64,000 bases of DNA from CAYSPG01 sp964432885 (GCA_964432885.1 CAYSPG010000001.1:503687-567686), one strand, 5' to 3'. Positions 39,018 to 48,807 are shown, numbered from the stretch's first letter. Numbers and translations are program-made. The notes: generated by a model not told the origin, from the letters alone.

Positions 39018-40346
39018 CTAATTTTTTACTGACTCAACAGTACCTGCAAGATTGTATTTACTGTATCCTTCGAGAACTCGTTGGGCGGCTATATCCCAGC
39101 TAATGTTTGCCAAATCTTTGCGCGCATCCTCCACCACTTGCTTTTTTAATGTATCATCTTCAATTAACTTTAAAATATACTCTGCGGCAAAGTTGGTATC
39201 CCAAAAATCAAACTTAAGAGCGCCTTTTAGTACTTCGCTTACGCCCGACTGTTTTGAAATAATAACTGGCACGTCAAACTGGGCTGCTTCAACAGCTGAC
39301 AAGCCAAAGGGTTCACTTACCGATGGCATGCAGTACGCATCGGAAATGGAGAGAAGCTGACGCACCTTTTGTAAATCTAAAAAGCCTGCCAGATGAAAGC
39401 GGTGGCCAATTTGTTTTTGTGCTACGCGTTCAAGTATTTTATCGTGCATATCACCCGACCCGGCCATGATAAAACGCACGTTGGAATTTTTTTCTAACAC
39501 CTTAGCGGCAATTTCAACAAAATATTCGGGACCCTTTTGGCGCGTTAACCTACCAATAAATAAAACTAATTTTTCAGGAAATTGGCTTTTGCTTTTAAAG
39601 GGTTCCACTTTGCGTATTCCGTTATGCACAGTAAATATTTTCTTTTCGTCAATGCCATAGTATTGGCTTATAACATTACCAGTAAAATTACTCACAGGCA
39701 TTAGCACATCCGCAGCCTCCATTCCTTTTTTCTCCATTTGATAAACCCATCCTTTACTATTTACTCCTCCCCTGTCAACTTCAAGTGAGTGTATGTGCAT
39801 TACAAGCGGCTTGCCTGTTTTGGCTTTTATTTCCATGCCTGCAAGCATCGTCATCCAGTCATGTGCATGTATAATATCAAAATCAAGAGTAATTGCCAAC
39901 CGTGCAGCAAGCTTGCCAAATACGGTAACCTTCTCTATTACATCACCGCCATACAAATCATCAATATGAAACACCCTGGCTTTTTTAGCCCCTATTTTAA
40001 TTTCCTTAACATACTGACTTTCTATTTCGGCTACAGGAAGTGAATTGTACGCTTTTTTTGTTTCGGTGTAATATGGATTTAAATCAGAAGGAATAAAATG
40101 AACATCTTCAAATGTTTTGTACTCTTCTTTATAGTTTACATGTTTCAGCGTGCGTGAATCAATAGTATCTAATCCAATCAAATCAAGATTTTTAACTTTA
40201 AAATCAGGATTGGATTTAGGTATTATCATTGTTACCGATGCGCTTTTACTCATGGCAATACATAAATCATGACAGGCTACACCAAGTCCTCCGTTAATTA
40301 CAGGCGGAAACTCCCACCCCAGCATTAAAACTTTTGGTTTTTTCAT
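39018..40346 (-). CDS. Glycosyltransferase, glycogen/starch synthase-like (GT4/GT5 fold)
   Basis: 442-residue GT-B enzyme. Seen: MLGWEFPPVINGGLGVACHDL at the N-terminus (the glycine-rich loop of glycogen-synthase-like enzymes), FDIIHAHDWMT, MHIHSLEVDRGG, then in the C-terminal half VLFIGRLTRQKGPEYFVE, and MPSVSEPFGLSAVEAAQFDVPVI with the E-x7-E nucleotide-sugar signature. No signal peptide, so cytoplasmic. Related Bacteroidota enzymes are annotated as glycogen or starch synthase, but no GlgB/GlgC neighbour is present, so the product could be another alpha-glucan or envelope glycan. It has its own promoter at 40400 and is divergent from the GT2 gene. Confidence 0.87.
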   Translation of the reverse strand: MKKPKVLMLGWEFPPVINGGLGVACHDLCIAMSKSASVTMIIPKSNPDFKVKNLDLIGLDTIDSRTLKHVNYKEEYKTFEDVHFIPSDLNPYYTETKKAYNSLPVAEIESQYVKEIKIGAKKARVFHIDDLYGGDVIEKVTVFGKLAARLAITLDFDIIHAHDWMTMLAGMEIKAKTGKPLVMHIHSLEVDRGGVNSKGWVYQMEKKGMEAADVLMPVSNFTGNVISQYYGIDEKKIFTVHNGIRKVEPFKSKSQFPEKLVLFIGRLTRQKGPEYFVEIAAKVLEKNSNVRFIMAGSGDMHDKILERVAQKQIGHRFHLAGFLDLQKVRQLLSISDAYCMPSVSEPFGLSAVEAAQFDVPVIISKQSGVSEVLKGALKFDFWDTNFAAEYILKLIEDDTLKKQVVEDARKDLANISWDIAAQRVLEGYSKYNLAGTVESVKN

Positions 40347-40399
40347 TCTTTAAAACAGACGTAAACAACAAATTTTGTTAACTATTATTTTTTCGCTCG

Positions 40400-40407
40400 C
40401 AAAAGTA
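40400..40407 (-). promoter_or_regulatory. -7 promoter element of the GT-B glycosyltransferase
   Basis: On the minus strand TACTTTTG matches TAnnTTTG. It lies about 53 nt before the ATG at 40346. Confidence 0.45.
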
Positions 40408-40521
40408 ATGTTAAATGCTCAAATACGGTTCAATTTATATAATATTGCACAGAAGTAATTAATGGTACAAGCCTGAATTTTGCTTCATCCATATAACCCA
40501 TAAATTGCAAACACAACGTTA

Positions 40522-41463
40522 ATGCCACAGCTTTCTATAGTAGTACCTATTTACAACGAAGAAAAAAACATTCCGCTGCTTTTTAAATCGCTTGAGCAGG
40601 TGCTGGCTGCCTATGATTACGAAATTGTGGCTGTAAATGATGGCTCGCGCGATGGAAGCTGGGAGCAAATGGAAACAGCAGCACGCAATAACCAGCGTAT
40701 AAAACTTATAAATTTTATAAAAAATTTTGGACAAACGGCTGCTATTAATGCAGGTATTACCCATGCAACTGGTGATGTGATAATGCTTATTGACAGCGAT
40801 TTGGAAAACGATCCGGCCGATATTCCAAAACTGCTTGATAAAATGAATGAAGGATATGATGTTGTTAGCGGTTGGAGAAAAGACAGATGGAAGGGCCAGT
40901 TTTTACAACGAAAAGTACCTAGTGTATTGGCTAATTATTCTATTTCAAAAATATCGGGAGTAAAACTTAACGATTATGGCTGCACACTTAAAGCCTATAG
41001 GCGCGAAGTAATAAAAAATGTAATGTTGTATGGGGAAATGCACCGATTTATACCTGTGTACGCGAGCTGGCAAGGTGGCCGTGTGGCCGAAATTCCGGTT
41101 AACTATCGCGCACGTATACACGGAAAAAGTAATTATGGCATTGCACGAACATACAAGGTAATTCTGGATTTGGTTGTAATAAAATTTTTGCAGAAGTATA
41201 TGAACAAACCTATCCATTTTTTTGGTGGAGCCGGTTTGGTTTCGTTTCTTCTTTCGTTTGCTGTTTTTATTATCGCTGTTTATTTTAAAGTTACAGGACA
41301 AAAAGATTTTGTTGAAACTCCTCTTCCGGTAATGTGTGCCGTGTTTTTAATTATTGGCATACTTATGATTTTATTGGGGGTAATTGCCGAAATGCAGATG
41401 AGAACCTATTACGAATCGCAAAACAAATTTCCGTTTACCGTTAAGCAAAAAATTAATTTTTAA
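40522..41463 (+). CDS. Family 2 glycosyltransferase, polyprenyl-phosphate type (GtrB/DPM1-like)
   Basis: 313 residues. The GT-A domain has SIVVPIYNEEKNIPLL, VAVNDGSRDGSWE, INAGITHATGDVIMLIDSDLENDP (D-x-D metal site) and GCTLKAYRREV. Two C-terminal transmembrane segments (about 232-255 and 268-290) match the GtrB/ArnC/DPM1 architecture, which transfers a sugar from a nucleotide donor to polyprenyl phosphate at the inner membrane. The acceptor and sugar are not determinable here. It heads a run with two SAM methyltransferases (71-bp gap, then 3 bp), suggesting synthesis and decoration of a surface glycan or lipid. Confidence 0.9.
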   Translation: MPQLSIVVPIYNEEKNIPLLFKSLEQVLAAYDYEIVAVNDGSRDGSWEQMETAARNNQRIKLINFIKNFGQTAAINAGITHATGDVIMLIDSDLENDPADIPKLLDKMNEGYDVVSGWRKDRWKGQFLQRKVPSVLANYSISKISGVKLNDYGCTLKAYRREVIKNVMLYGEMHRFIPVYASWQGGRVAEIPVNYRARIHGKSNYGIARTYKVILDLVVIKFLQKYMNKPIHFFGGAGLVSFLLSFAVFIIAVYFKVTGQKDFVETPLPVMCAVFLIIGILMILLGVIAEMQMRTYYESQNKFPFTVKQKINF

Positions 41464-41534
41464 TTACCTTTTACTCTATACTATTTCAATTTTACAAGAA
41501 ACAAAAAACTTTACCCGAAAAACAATACCCGCAT

Positions 41535-42095
41535 ATGAACAAACTCAATCTTGGCAGTGGCGAATTTTTAAAGGAAGGATATGTAAACGTTGATTATTAT
41601 TCGGTATCAAAACCTGACGTGGAGCATGACCTAAGCAAATTTCCATACCCATTTCCCAACAATCACTTTGATTTGGTTGAGGCCGACCACTGTTTCGAAC
41701 ATTTACCAAATCCTTTTGGTGTTATGAAAGAGGTACATCGCATATCCAAAAACGGGGCACAGGTAATTATTCGTGTTCCGCATTTTAGCCGCGGGTTTAC
41801 CCATGCCGAGCACAAAGCTGGCTTTGATGTTACTTTTCCATATTATTTCGATAGTAAGTTTATTGGTGGTTATCAGGGTGTTGAATTTACTTCGCAAAAA
41901 GTTACACTTACCTGGTTTGCTCAGCCTTATTTAAAAAAAACTGTTTTATCAGCACCTGTTTTTTGGATTGCTCGCATTGCAGGTGTATGGTTTGATTTTT
42001 GGGCAAACCTATCCCCTTTTATCTGCTCGCGTATTTGGTGCTTTTGGGTAGGTGGTTTTGAGCAGGTTGAATTTAGAATGACCGTTAAAAAATAA
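41535..42095 (+). CDS. SAM-dependent methyltransferase (type 11-like)
   Basis: 186 residues. Seen: NLGSGEFLKEGYVNVDYY, where L-x-S-G plays the glycine-rich SAM loop, then FDLVEADHCFEHLPNPFGVMKEVHRISKNGAQVIIRVPH, the standard class I methyltransferase order. The N-terminus starts directly at the SAM loop, so the enzyme is shorter than the family average and lacks an N-terminal cap. The second half has several aromatic segments (WFDFWANL, WCFWVGGF) that may contact the membrane or a lipid substrate. The substrate is unknown. Only 3 bp separate it from the next methyltransferase. Confidence 0.82.
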   Translation: MNKLNLGSGEFLKEGYVNVDYYSVSKPDVEHDLSKFPYPFPNNHFDLVEADHCFEHLPNPFGVMKEVHRISKNGAQVIIRVPHFSRGFTHAEHKAGFDVTFPYYFDSKFIGGYQGVEFTSQKVTLTWFAQPYLKKTVLSAPVFWIARIAGVWFDFWANLSPFICSRIWCFWVGGFEQVEFRMTVKK

Positions 42096-42098
42096 AGG

Positions 42099-42827
42099 AT
42101 GAGCACTGCGTTTAATACCGAAGAGTATAACCTTGCTTATCCCGATGGTGTTGAAAACAACTACTGGACTATTACCCGGCTGCATGTTTTATACAACACG
42201 ATTTGCAATTTATCACAAGCAAAAAATATTATTGAAATTGGATGTGGAAAGGGCATTGTGGTAAACCATCTTCGCAGCAAAGGATTAACGATTTATGGTT
42301 GCGAACTTGCTGATGTGCCTGTACTTGATGGGGTAAAACAATTTATACATGCAAACATGGATGCCAACAAAATGCCTGATGCATTTCGATTTCAATTTGA
42401 CACCATGCTTCTACTTGATGTAATTGAACATATTGAAAACGAAAAAGACTTTTTAAATACATTGCTGGCAAATTATCCAAATGTAAAACATGTAATTATC
42501 ACAGTACCATCACGACTGGAGATATGGAGCAATTACGATGAATTTTATGGGCACTTCAGGCGATATAGTTTACATTCATTAACGCAACTTTTAACAAGTT
42601 GTAACCTCCAAACAGGTAGTCTAAAATATTTCTTCCATTCACTTTATTTACCCGCACTTCTTCAAAAAAAGTTAAACATAAAACGCGAAATAAAAATTGC
42701 GTCTCCAAAGGGAATTTCTAAAACTATTCATAAAATGCTTGCTTCTTTTTTTAAAGCAGAGGCAGCACTTATTCCTAATTCATTTTACGGCACATCAATA
42801 ATTGCTGTGGCTAATCGCCTGGCATAA
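42099..42827 (+). CDS. SAM-dependent methyltransferase
   Basis: 242 residues. Class I fold: NIIEIGCGKGIVVNHLRSKG (SAM loop G-x-G-x-G, imperfect), IYGCELAD (acidic end of strand 2), MLLLDVIEHIENEKDFLN, and HVIITVPSRLEIWSNYDEFYGHFRRYS. The H-x-x-R-Y tail of this last block is common in UbiG-like and glycan-tailoring methyltransferases. It is co-directional with, and 3 bp after, another methyltransferase and a GT2 enzyme. The substrate is unknown; an envelope saccharide or lipid-linked intermediate is the contextual guess. Confidence 0.82.
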   Translation: MSTAFNTEEYNLAYPDGVENNYWTITRLHVLYNTICNLSQAKNIIEIGCGKGIVVNHLRSKGLTIYGCELADVPVLDGVKQFIHANMDANKMPDAFRFQFDTMLLLDVIEHIENEKDFLNTLLANYPNVKHVIITVPSRLEIWSNYDEFYGHFRRYSLHSLTQLLTSCNLQTGSLKYFFHSLYLPALLQKKLNIKREIKIASPKGISKTIHKMLASFFKAEAALIPNSFYGTSIIAVANRLA

Positions 42828-42872
42828 TTCATAAAAACAATTAACACCCAAAGTCTGTATTCAATCCTCTTT

Positions 42873-42880
42873 TAATTTCG
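42873..42880 (+). promoter_or_regulatory. Possible -7 promoter element of alaS
   Basis: TAATTTCG differs from TAnnTTTG at one base and ends 39 nt before the alaS ATG. Confidence 0.3.
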
Positions 42881-42919
42881 GCCTGTTTCTCACCAAACTG
42901 CAAACTGTAAACTGCCCAC

Positions 42920-45595
42920 ATGACCTCACACGAAATACGAAAAAAGTTTCTGGATTTTTTTGAGAGCAAACAACATCAAATTGTTCCCTCATCTCCTATA
43001 GTTGTAAAAAACGATCCTACACTGATGTTTACCAATGCGGGTATGAATCAGTTTAAAAATATTTTTTTGGGTAATGAGCCAGCTAAATTTAAACGTGCTG
43101 CCGATACTCAAAAATGTTTGCGCGTAAGCGGAAAGCACAATGACCTTGAAGAAGTTGGTGTTGACACCTACCACCACACCATGTTTGAAATGCTTGGCAA
43201 CTGGAGCTTTGGTGATTACTTTAAAAAAGAAGCCATTGAATGGGCATGGGAATTATTGACTGAAGTTTACAAACTGCCAAAAGACAGATTATATGTTACC
43301 GTTTTTGAAGGAGATAAAAAGGAGAACTTAGCTTTTGACGAAAAAGCATTTAACGAATGGAAGAAGTGGATACCTGCCGACAGAATCTTAATGGGCAACA
43401 AAAAAGATAATTTTTGGGAAATGGGCGACACAGGCCCATGTGGCCCTTGCAGCGAAATACATATTGACTTGCGCGATGATGATGAGCGAAAAAAGTTAGA
43501 TGGTAAACGTTTGGTAAACGAAAGTCATCCTCAAGTAATTGAAATTTGGAACAACGTGTTTATGGAGTTTAACCGAAAGGCTGATGGATCACTTGAACCA
43601 TTGCCAGCCAAACATGTTGATACCGGAATGGGGTTTGAACGTTTGTGCATGGCCCTGCAAAACAAAAAGTCAAATTATGATACCGATATTTTTCAGCCAA
43701 CGATAAATTATATTTCGGCCATGTGCGGTATTCCTTATGGTGAAACTGCAGGAGCACTTTATAATTTAGATAAAGTAAGAATGGGGTCTGATATTGCCAT
43801 GCGTGTGATGGCCGACCATATTCGTGCTATTTCATTTTGCATTGCCGATGGGCAATTGCCGTCAAACAATAAAGCTGGATATGTAATTCGCAGAATTTTA
43901 AGACGCGCAGTACGATACGCATTTACTTTTTTAAATTTAAAAGACCCCTTCTTAAATCGCTTGGTTCCATTGTTGGCCGAACAGTTTAAAGATGTGTTTC
44001 CTGAATTATTTGTACAAAAAGATTTTGTTCAGAAAGTAATTCGCGAAGAAGAGGTTTCTTTTTTACGAACGCTTGACAGCGGTATAAAAAGATTTGAATT
44101 TTATTGCATTACAGAGTTGCACCAAGCTACAAAGAATAATCAACCTGTTAAAAAAATTGATGGCGCTTTTGCTTTTGAACTGTATGACACGTATGGTTTT
44201 CCAATTGACTTAACGCAACTGATGGCGCGCGAAAGAAATATGGATGTGGATATGGAAGGATTTGATACATGTTTGCAGGAGCAAAAAAAGCGCTCCCGTG
44301 CAGCATCAGCAGTTGATACGGACGATTGGGTGATAGTTGGTGATGATGAGGGAGTTGAATTTATTGGTTATGATTCGTTAGAGGCTGAACTAAAAATTAT
44401 TAAATACCGTAAGGTAAAAAGCAAAAACAAAGAACAGTTTCAATTTGTGTTTAACCGCACACCGTTTTATGCCGAAAGCGGTGGACAGGTTGGAGATACA
44501 GGTTACATTGAATGTGCAGGAGAAAAAATTTTCATTACAGATACTCAAAAAGAAAATAATCTTATTATCCATTTTGCAGATAAACTTCCAAAAGATTCAT
44601 CAGCAACTTTTAAAGCTTGTGTAAATGCAAGCCGCAGAAAAGCCATTACACAAAATCATTCAGCAACACACCTGATGCATTCAGCGCTGCGCAATGTTTT
44701 AGGAAATCATATTGCACAAAAAGGTTCGCTGGTAAATGATGAGCAAACACGTTTTGATTTTTCGCACTTTAGTAAAGTTACGGATGAAGAAATAAAAAAG
44801 ATTGAACAGATAGTGAATGAAAAAATCAGAGAAAATATTTTGCTGGACGAAAAACGGAATGTTGCCATTGATGAAGCAAAAGCAATGGGTGCCACGGCTT
44901 TGTTTGGCGAAAAGTATGGCGACTTTGTGCGTGTAATAACCTTTGATAAAAATTTTTCAATGGAATTGTGTGGCGGCACACATGTACCAGCCACCGGGCA
45001 AATTGGTACATTTAAAATTATTGCCGAAAGTGCAGTGGCAGCCGGGGTAAGAAGAATAGAAGCCATAACAGCTTTCAATGCCGAAAAATATTTGGAGGCA
45101 CAACTTCAGCAATTGCATTCGGTAAAAGAATTGCTGAACAACCCAAAGGATGTAAAACAAAAAATACAATCACTGCTGGATGAGAATGAACTGTTGCGAA
45201 AGCAGGTTGAAAATTTTACCAATGAAAAAGCACAAGCCATCAAGCAGCAATTGCTGCAAAAAGTAAAACTCAAAAACGGCATCAATGTAATTGCTGAAAA
45301 AATTGAATTATCAAATGCCGATGCCATTAAAAATATTTCGTTTGAAATGCGCGCACAACTTGATAATGCTTTTATATTGCTGGGCGCAGAGGCTGATGGT
45401 AAAGCTATACTGTCGTTAATTGTTTCTGACAATCTGGTAAAAGAAAAAAACCTTAACGCCTCCACCATCATTCGCGAAATTTCAAAAGAAATACAAGGTG
45501 GTGGTGGCGGGCAACCTTTTTACGCAACAGCCGGTGGAAAAAATGCAGATGGTCTTTTAGTAGCACTGAAAAAAGGCGAAGAGAAAGTTTTGTAA
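42920..45595 (+). CDS. alaS: Alanine--tRNA ligase
   Basis: 891 residues, full length for bacterial AlaRS. Seen: the N-terminal class II core with FTNAGMNQFKNIFLG, HTMFEMLGNWSFGDYFK and DTGMGFERL; the editing domain with QNHSATHLMHSALR (zinc-binding H-x3-H) and MELCGGTHV (Cys and His ligands); a coiled-coil linker; and the C-terminal DHHA1/C-Ala glycine motif GGGGGQPFYATAGG. Function: charges tRNA-Ala and clears Ser-tRNA-Ala and Gly-tRNA-Ala. It is convergent with clpC; the two share the bidirectional terminator at 45652. Confidence 0.98.
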   Translation: MTSHEIRKKFLDFFESKQHQIVPSSPIVVKNDPTLMFTNAGMNQFKNIFLGNEPAKFKRAADTQKCLRVSGKHNDLEEVGVDTYHHTMFEMLGNWSFGDYFKKEAIEWAWELLTEVYKLPKDRLYVTVFEGDKKENLAFDEKAFNEWKKWIPADRILMGNKKDNFWEMGDTGPCGPCSEIHIDLRDDDERKKLDGKRLVNESHPQVIEIWNNVFMEFNRKADGSLEPLPAKHVDTGMGFERLCMALQNKKSNYDTDIFQPTINYISAMCGIPYGETAGALYNLDKVRMGSDIAMRVMADHIRAISFCIADGQLPSNNKAGYVIRRILRRAVRYAFTFLNLKDPFLNRLVPLLAEQFKDVFPELFVQKDFVQKVIREEEVSFLRTLDSGIKRFEFYCITELHQATKNNQPVKKIDGAFAFELYDTYGFPIDLTQLMARERNMDVDMEGFDTCLQEQKKRSRAASAVDTDDWVIVGDDEGVEFIGYDSLEAELKIIKYRKVKSKNKEQFQFVFNRTPFYAESGGQVGDTGYIECAGEKIFITDTQKENNLIIHFADKLPKDSSATFKACVNASRRKAITQNHSATHLMHSALRNVLGNHIAQKGSLVNDEQTRFDFSHFSKVTDEEIKKIEQIVNEKIRENILLDEKRNVAIDEAKAMGATALFGEKYGDFVRVITFDKNFSMELCGGTHVPATGQIGTFKIIAESAVAAGVRRIEAITAFNAEKYLEAQLQQLHSVKELLNNPKDVKQKIQSLLDENELLRKQVENFTNEKAQAIKQQLLQKVKLKNGINVIAEKIELSNADAIKNISFEMRAQLDNAFILLGAEADGKAILSLIVSDNLVKEKNLNASTIIREISKEIQGGGGGQPFYATAGGKNADGLLVALKKGEEKVL

Positions 45596-45651
45596 AAATA
45601 AATATGCCTAATTTTTCTAAGAAGTAATAGTAGTTGTTGCAATTAAAAACA

Positions 45652-45682
45652 AAGGGCTTGTTGTTAAAACAAACAAGCCCTT
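45652..45682. terminator. Bidirectional terminator between alaS and clpC
   Basis: Perfect 11-bp inverted repeat AAGGGCTTGTT / AACAAGCCCTT with a 9-nt loop, lying between convergent stops. Neither side has a long T run, but A/T-rich flanks exist on both. Confidence 0.75.
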
Positions 45683-45707
45683 GTAGTAAATTTATTCTTT
45701 TAAGTTA

Positions 45708-48290
45708 TTAAGGATTATTTTCTTCCTTTTTGCGCTTAGTGGATTTGGCCGGTGCAGTTGGTGTTGCTGGTGCAGAACTCGACTTGGTAATGTTTGCCTT
45801 TAAAGCATTAGCTTCCTTATCAAATGACAATTCTATCAAGTCTCCTTCGGTAAGTTGTGCTTTAATTATTTCTTCGGCAAGCATATCCTCCACATACTTT
45901 TGAATTGCACGCTTTAGCGGGCGGGCACCAAAATTCGAATCGTATCCTTTGTCAGCCAAAAAGTCTTTTGCATCTTCTGTTAAAGCTATTTTAAAACCAA
46001 GTTCACCAACACGGTTGTAAAGATGTTCAAGTTCAATGTCAATAATCCTGGTAACATCTTCCTTGCTAAGCTGGTTAAACACAATAACATCATCAATTCG
46101 ATTTAAAAACTCAGGAGCAAACGCTTTTTTCAGAGCATTTTCAATAACCCCTTTTGCATGTTCATCTGAATTGCCCGATTTGGCAGCAGTGGCAAAACCT
46201 ACTCCACTTCCAAAATCTTTTAATTGGCGTGAGCCAATGTTTGATGTCATTATAATAATGCTATTTTTAAAGTCAACCTTGCGACCTAAACTGTCCGTTA
46301 GTTGTCCGTCATCAAGCACTTGCAACAGCAGGTTAAATACATCCGGATGTGCTTTCTCTATTTCATCCAGCAAAATAACAGCATAAGGTTTACGCCTTAC
46401 CTTTTCGGTAAGTTGTCCTCCTTCTTCGTATCCAACATATCCGGGAGGGGCTCCAATCAAACGAGAAACAGCAAACTTTTCCATGTACTCGCTCATATCT
46501 ATGCGTACCAAAGCATCATCACTGTCAAATAAGTATTTGGCAAGCACCTTAGCCAATTCTGTTTTTCCAACACCCGTAGGTCCTAAAAAAATAAACGAGC
46601 CAATAGGCTTGTTAGGATCTTTTAAACCTGCACGGTTGCGTTGTATGGCTCTTACTACTTTTTTAATTGCTTCATCCTGACCAATAACTTTTCCTTGCAA
46701 CTCTTCGGGCATTTTAAGTAATCGGGCTGTTTCAGCTTGCGCCACGCGTTGCACAGGTATCCCACTCATCATCGAAACCACTTGTGCTACATCCTCTTCG
46801 CTAACCGTATACCGTTGGTTTTTTGTTTCGTCCTCCCACTGCTTTTTGGCCACATCAAGTTGATCAATCAATTGTTTTTCTGAATCGCGAAGGCGTGCCG
46901 CCTCCTCATATTTCTGGCTACGAACTACTCTGTTTTTTTCAACTTTAATTTCAGAAATTTTATTTTCCAATTCAACAATGTTTGCAGGCACATGTATGTT
47001 TGATAAATGTACGCGAGAGCCTGCTTCATCCAAAGCATCTATGGCTTTATCTGGCAAAAACCTGTCAGTGATATACCTGTTGGTTAATGTTACACAAGAT
47101 TTTAAAGCTTCAGGAGTGTAGTTAACATGGTGATGCTCCTCATAGCGCTCTTTAATGTTGTTTAGTATTTCTACTGTTTCACTAACAGAGGTAGGGTCAA
47201 TAATTACTTTTTGAAAACGCCTGTCAAGAGCTCCGTCTTTTTCAATATACTGGCGATACTCATCCAATGTAGTGGCTCCTATGCACTGTATTTCTCCACG
47301 TGCCAAAGCAGGTTTAAACATATTGCTGGCATCAAGCGAACCACTTGCTCCACCAGCACCTATTATGGTATGTATTTCGTCAATAAATAAAATTACATCG
47401 GGTGATTTTTCAAGTTCATTCATCACCGCTTTCATTCTCTCTTCAAACTGGCCGCGATACTTGGTACCCGCAACAAGCGATGCCAAATCAAGCGTAACAA
47501 TTCGCTTGTTAAACAACACACGCGAAACTTTTCGTTGAATTATTCTTAAAGCTAATCCCTCTGCTATAGCTGATTTTCCTACACCGGGTTCGCCAATTAA
47601 TATTGGGTTATTCTTTTTTCTGCGAGATAAAATTTGTGATACTCGCTCTATTTCTTTACTGCGTCCAACAATAGGGTCAAGTTTTCCTTCTTCGGCTGCG
47701 CGGGTTAAGTCGCGGCCAAAGTTATCTAAGACAGGTGTTTTTGATTTTGCATCGCCAGTTTTTTTGGCAGGTGGGCCACCTAAACCCGGACCCTCATCAT
47801 CATCTTTTGAATACGGATCATCAGGAGGTGTTTGTGGTGCTTCTGACTTAAAATTAGACCGGAATGTTTCTAATTCTTCTCTCATAATATCATAAGTTAC
47901 GCCAAACTGATTGAGTATTTGTGTGGCTATGTTGTCTTCGTCTTTTAATATTGATAGCAATAAATGTTCGGTGCCTATTATATCACTTTTAAAAATTTTT
48001 GCCTCCAGGTAAGTTATCTTAAGCGACTTTTCGGCCTGCTTGGTTAGCGGTATATTATTGAGGTTGCTAACATTGCCTGTGCTGCCTTTAACTGCATTTT
48101 CAACAGCTTTGCGCAACTCTACCAAATTAATGTTTAATGATTTTAAAAACTTTATAGCCATGCCTTCACCTTCACGAATCAATCCAAGCAACAAATGTTC
48201 TGTTCCAATGTAATCGTGACCTAAACGCAATGCTTCCTCGCGACTATACGTGATTACATCTTTTACGCGCGGAGAAAATTTTGCTTCCAT
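45708..48290 (-). CDS. clpC: ATP-dependent Clp protease ATPase subunit ClpC
   Basis: 860 residues. Order seen: two Clp N repeats (RVKDVITYSREEALRLGHDY, EHLLLGLIREGEG and EHLLLSILKDED), a Pro/Asp-rich linker, AAA+ module 1 with GEPGVGKSA and IHTIIGAGGASG, a middle domain with a UVR-like charged helix, AAA+ module 2 with GPTGVGKTELAK and LLDEIEKAHPDVF, and the C-terminal D2 small domain. A Lys/Ala-rich disordered tail ends the protein. Function: hexameric unfoldase that feeds ClpP or disaggregates proteins. A promoter lies about 145 nt upstream, leaving a long leader. Convergent with alaS. Confidence 0.96.
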   Translation of the reverse strand: MEAKFSPRVKDVITYSREEALRLGHDYIGTEHLLLGLIREGEGMAIKFLKSLNINLVELRKAVENAVKGSTGNVSNLNNIPLTKQAEKSLKITYLEAKIFKSDIIGTEHLLLSILKDEDNIATQILNQFGVTYDIMREELETFRSNFKSEAPQTPPDDPYSKDDDEGPGLGGPPAKKTGDAKSKTPVLDNFGRDLTRAAEEGKLDPIVGRSKEIERVSQILSRRKKNNPILIGEPGVGKSAIAEGLALRIIQRKVSRVLFNKRIVTLDLASLVAGTKYRGQFEERMKAVMNELEKSPDVILFIDEIHTIIGAGGASGSLDASNMFKPALARGEIQCIGATTLDEYRQYIEKDGALDRRFQKVIIDPTSVSETVEILNNIKERYEEHHHVNYTPEALKSCVTLTNRYITDRFLPDKAIDALDEAGSRVHLSNIHVPANIVELENKISEIKVEKNRVVRSQKYEEAARLRDSEKQLIDQLDVAKKQWEDETKNQRYTVSEEDVAQVVSMMSGIPVQRVAQAETARLLKMPEELQGKVIGQDEAIKKVVRAIQRNRAGLKDPNKPIGSFIFLGPTGVGKTELAKVLAKYLFDSDDALVRIDMSEYMEKFAVSRLIGAPPGYVGYEEGGQLTEKVRRKPYAVILLDEIEKAHPDVFNLLLQVLDDGQLTDSLGRKVDFKNSIIIMTSNIGSRQLKDFGSGVGFATAAKSGNSDEHAKGVIENALKKAFAPEFLNRIDDVIVFNQLSKEDVTRIIDIELEHLYNRVGELGFKIALTEDAKDFLADKGYDSNFGARPLKRAIQKYVEDMLAEEIIKAQLTEGDLIELSFDKEANALKANITKSSSAPATPTAPAKSTKRKKEENNP

Positions 48291-48625
48291 TTTTATGTGT
48301 TTTATTTTATTTAACGGTAAAAATCTTAAAATGTTTACTATTTACTTATAAGGTGATAAGAATAGTTGTCAACAACAAACTTAACACTTTGAATAATAAC
48401 TACCCCAACTGTAATTAGTCCAATACTTTCTATCAGCAAAAGTAATCTTCCAACTTATACATTAATTCTGTTGCCTAATAGTTGTGTGTAAAAGTTCAAT
48501 AAAATTTTGATTAATACTAAATCAACTTCAAAGTATTGAGATAAAGAACATAATTATTTTACATTTCAGGCAACGTTTAGGCTGTTTTTGTAGTCTTGGC
48601 TATATAATTAATTGGATAATAACAA
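48291..48625. other. Region upstream of clpC, before the 38-residue gene
   Basis: 335 bp without other genes. It holds the clpC promoter element at 48437-48444 and about 145 nt of clpC leader. No CtsR-like direct heptad repeat or CIRCE inverted repeat recognised. Confidence 0.5.
48437..48444 (-). promoter_or_regulatory. -7 promoter element of clpC
   Basis: On the minus strand TACTTTTG matches TAnnTTTG; the clpC ATG lies about 146 nt downstream. Confidence 0.45.
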
Positions 48626-48742
48626 ATGCCAAATCAAACTGTTAAGAAACACCATGTGATATTGATAGTTACATTAGCTGTGTTGTTTCTGTTTCAAATT
48701 GGACTGTTTTACACTTATCAAATCAATGGTAATAAGAATTAA
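48626..48742 (+). CDS. Small single-pass membrane protein (38 residues)
   Basis: A short frame from ATG 48626. It begins MPNQTVKKHH, then a hydrophobic run VILIVTLAVLFLFQIGLF (about residues 11-28), then polar YTYQINGNKN and a stop at 48742. Basic residues before the segment predict the N-terminus inside. The frame is followed after 33 bp by a textbook terminator that works only in the plus direction, and no other plus-strand gene lies upstream for 3 kb, so a short plus-strand transcript here is likely. The protein family is not recognised. Support is hydropathy plus the terminator; no ribosome site is evident. Confidence 0.6.
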   Translation: MPNQTVKKHHVILIVTLAVLFLFQIGLFYTYQINGNKN

Positions 48743-48775
48743 GAATGTCTCTTCTTATATATTCCGGTTTAGTAT

Positions 48776-48807
48776 GGCGGTAAACGAAAGTTTACCGCCT
48801 TTTTTTT
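48776..48807 (+). terminator. Strong rho-independent terminator
   Basis: Perfect 10-bp stem GGCGGTAAAC / GTTTACCGCC closed by a GAAA tetraloop and followed by 8 T. On the minus strand no T tract follows, so it serves plus-strand transcription, probably the 38-residue gene. Confidence 0.88.

Noticed and set aside
45652..45682. Inverted repeat as a transposon end
   Set aside because: It sits between two convergent housekeeping genes, has no matching second copy or transposase, and fits a bidirectional terminator.
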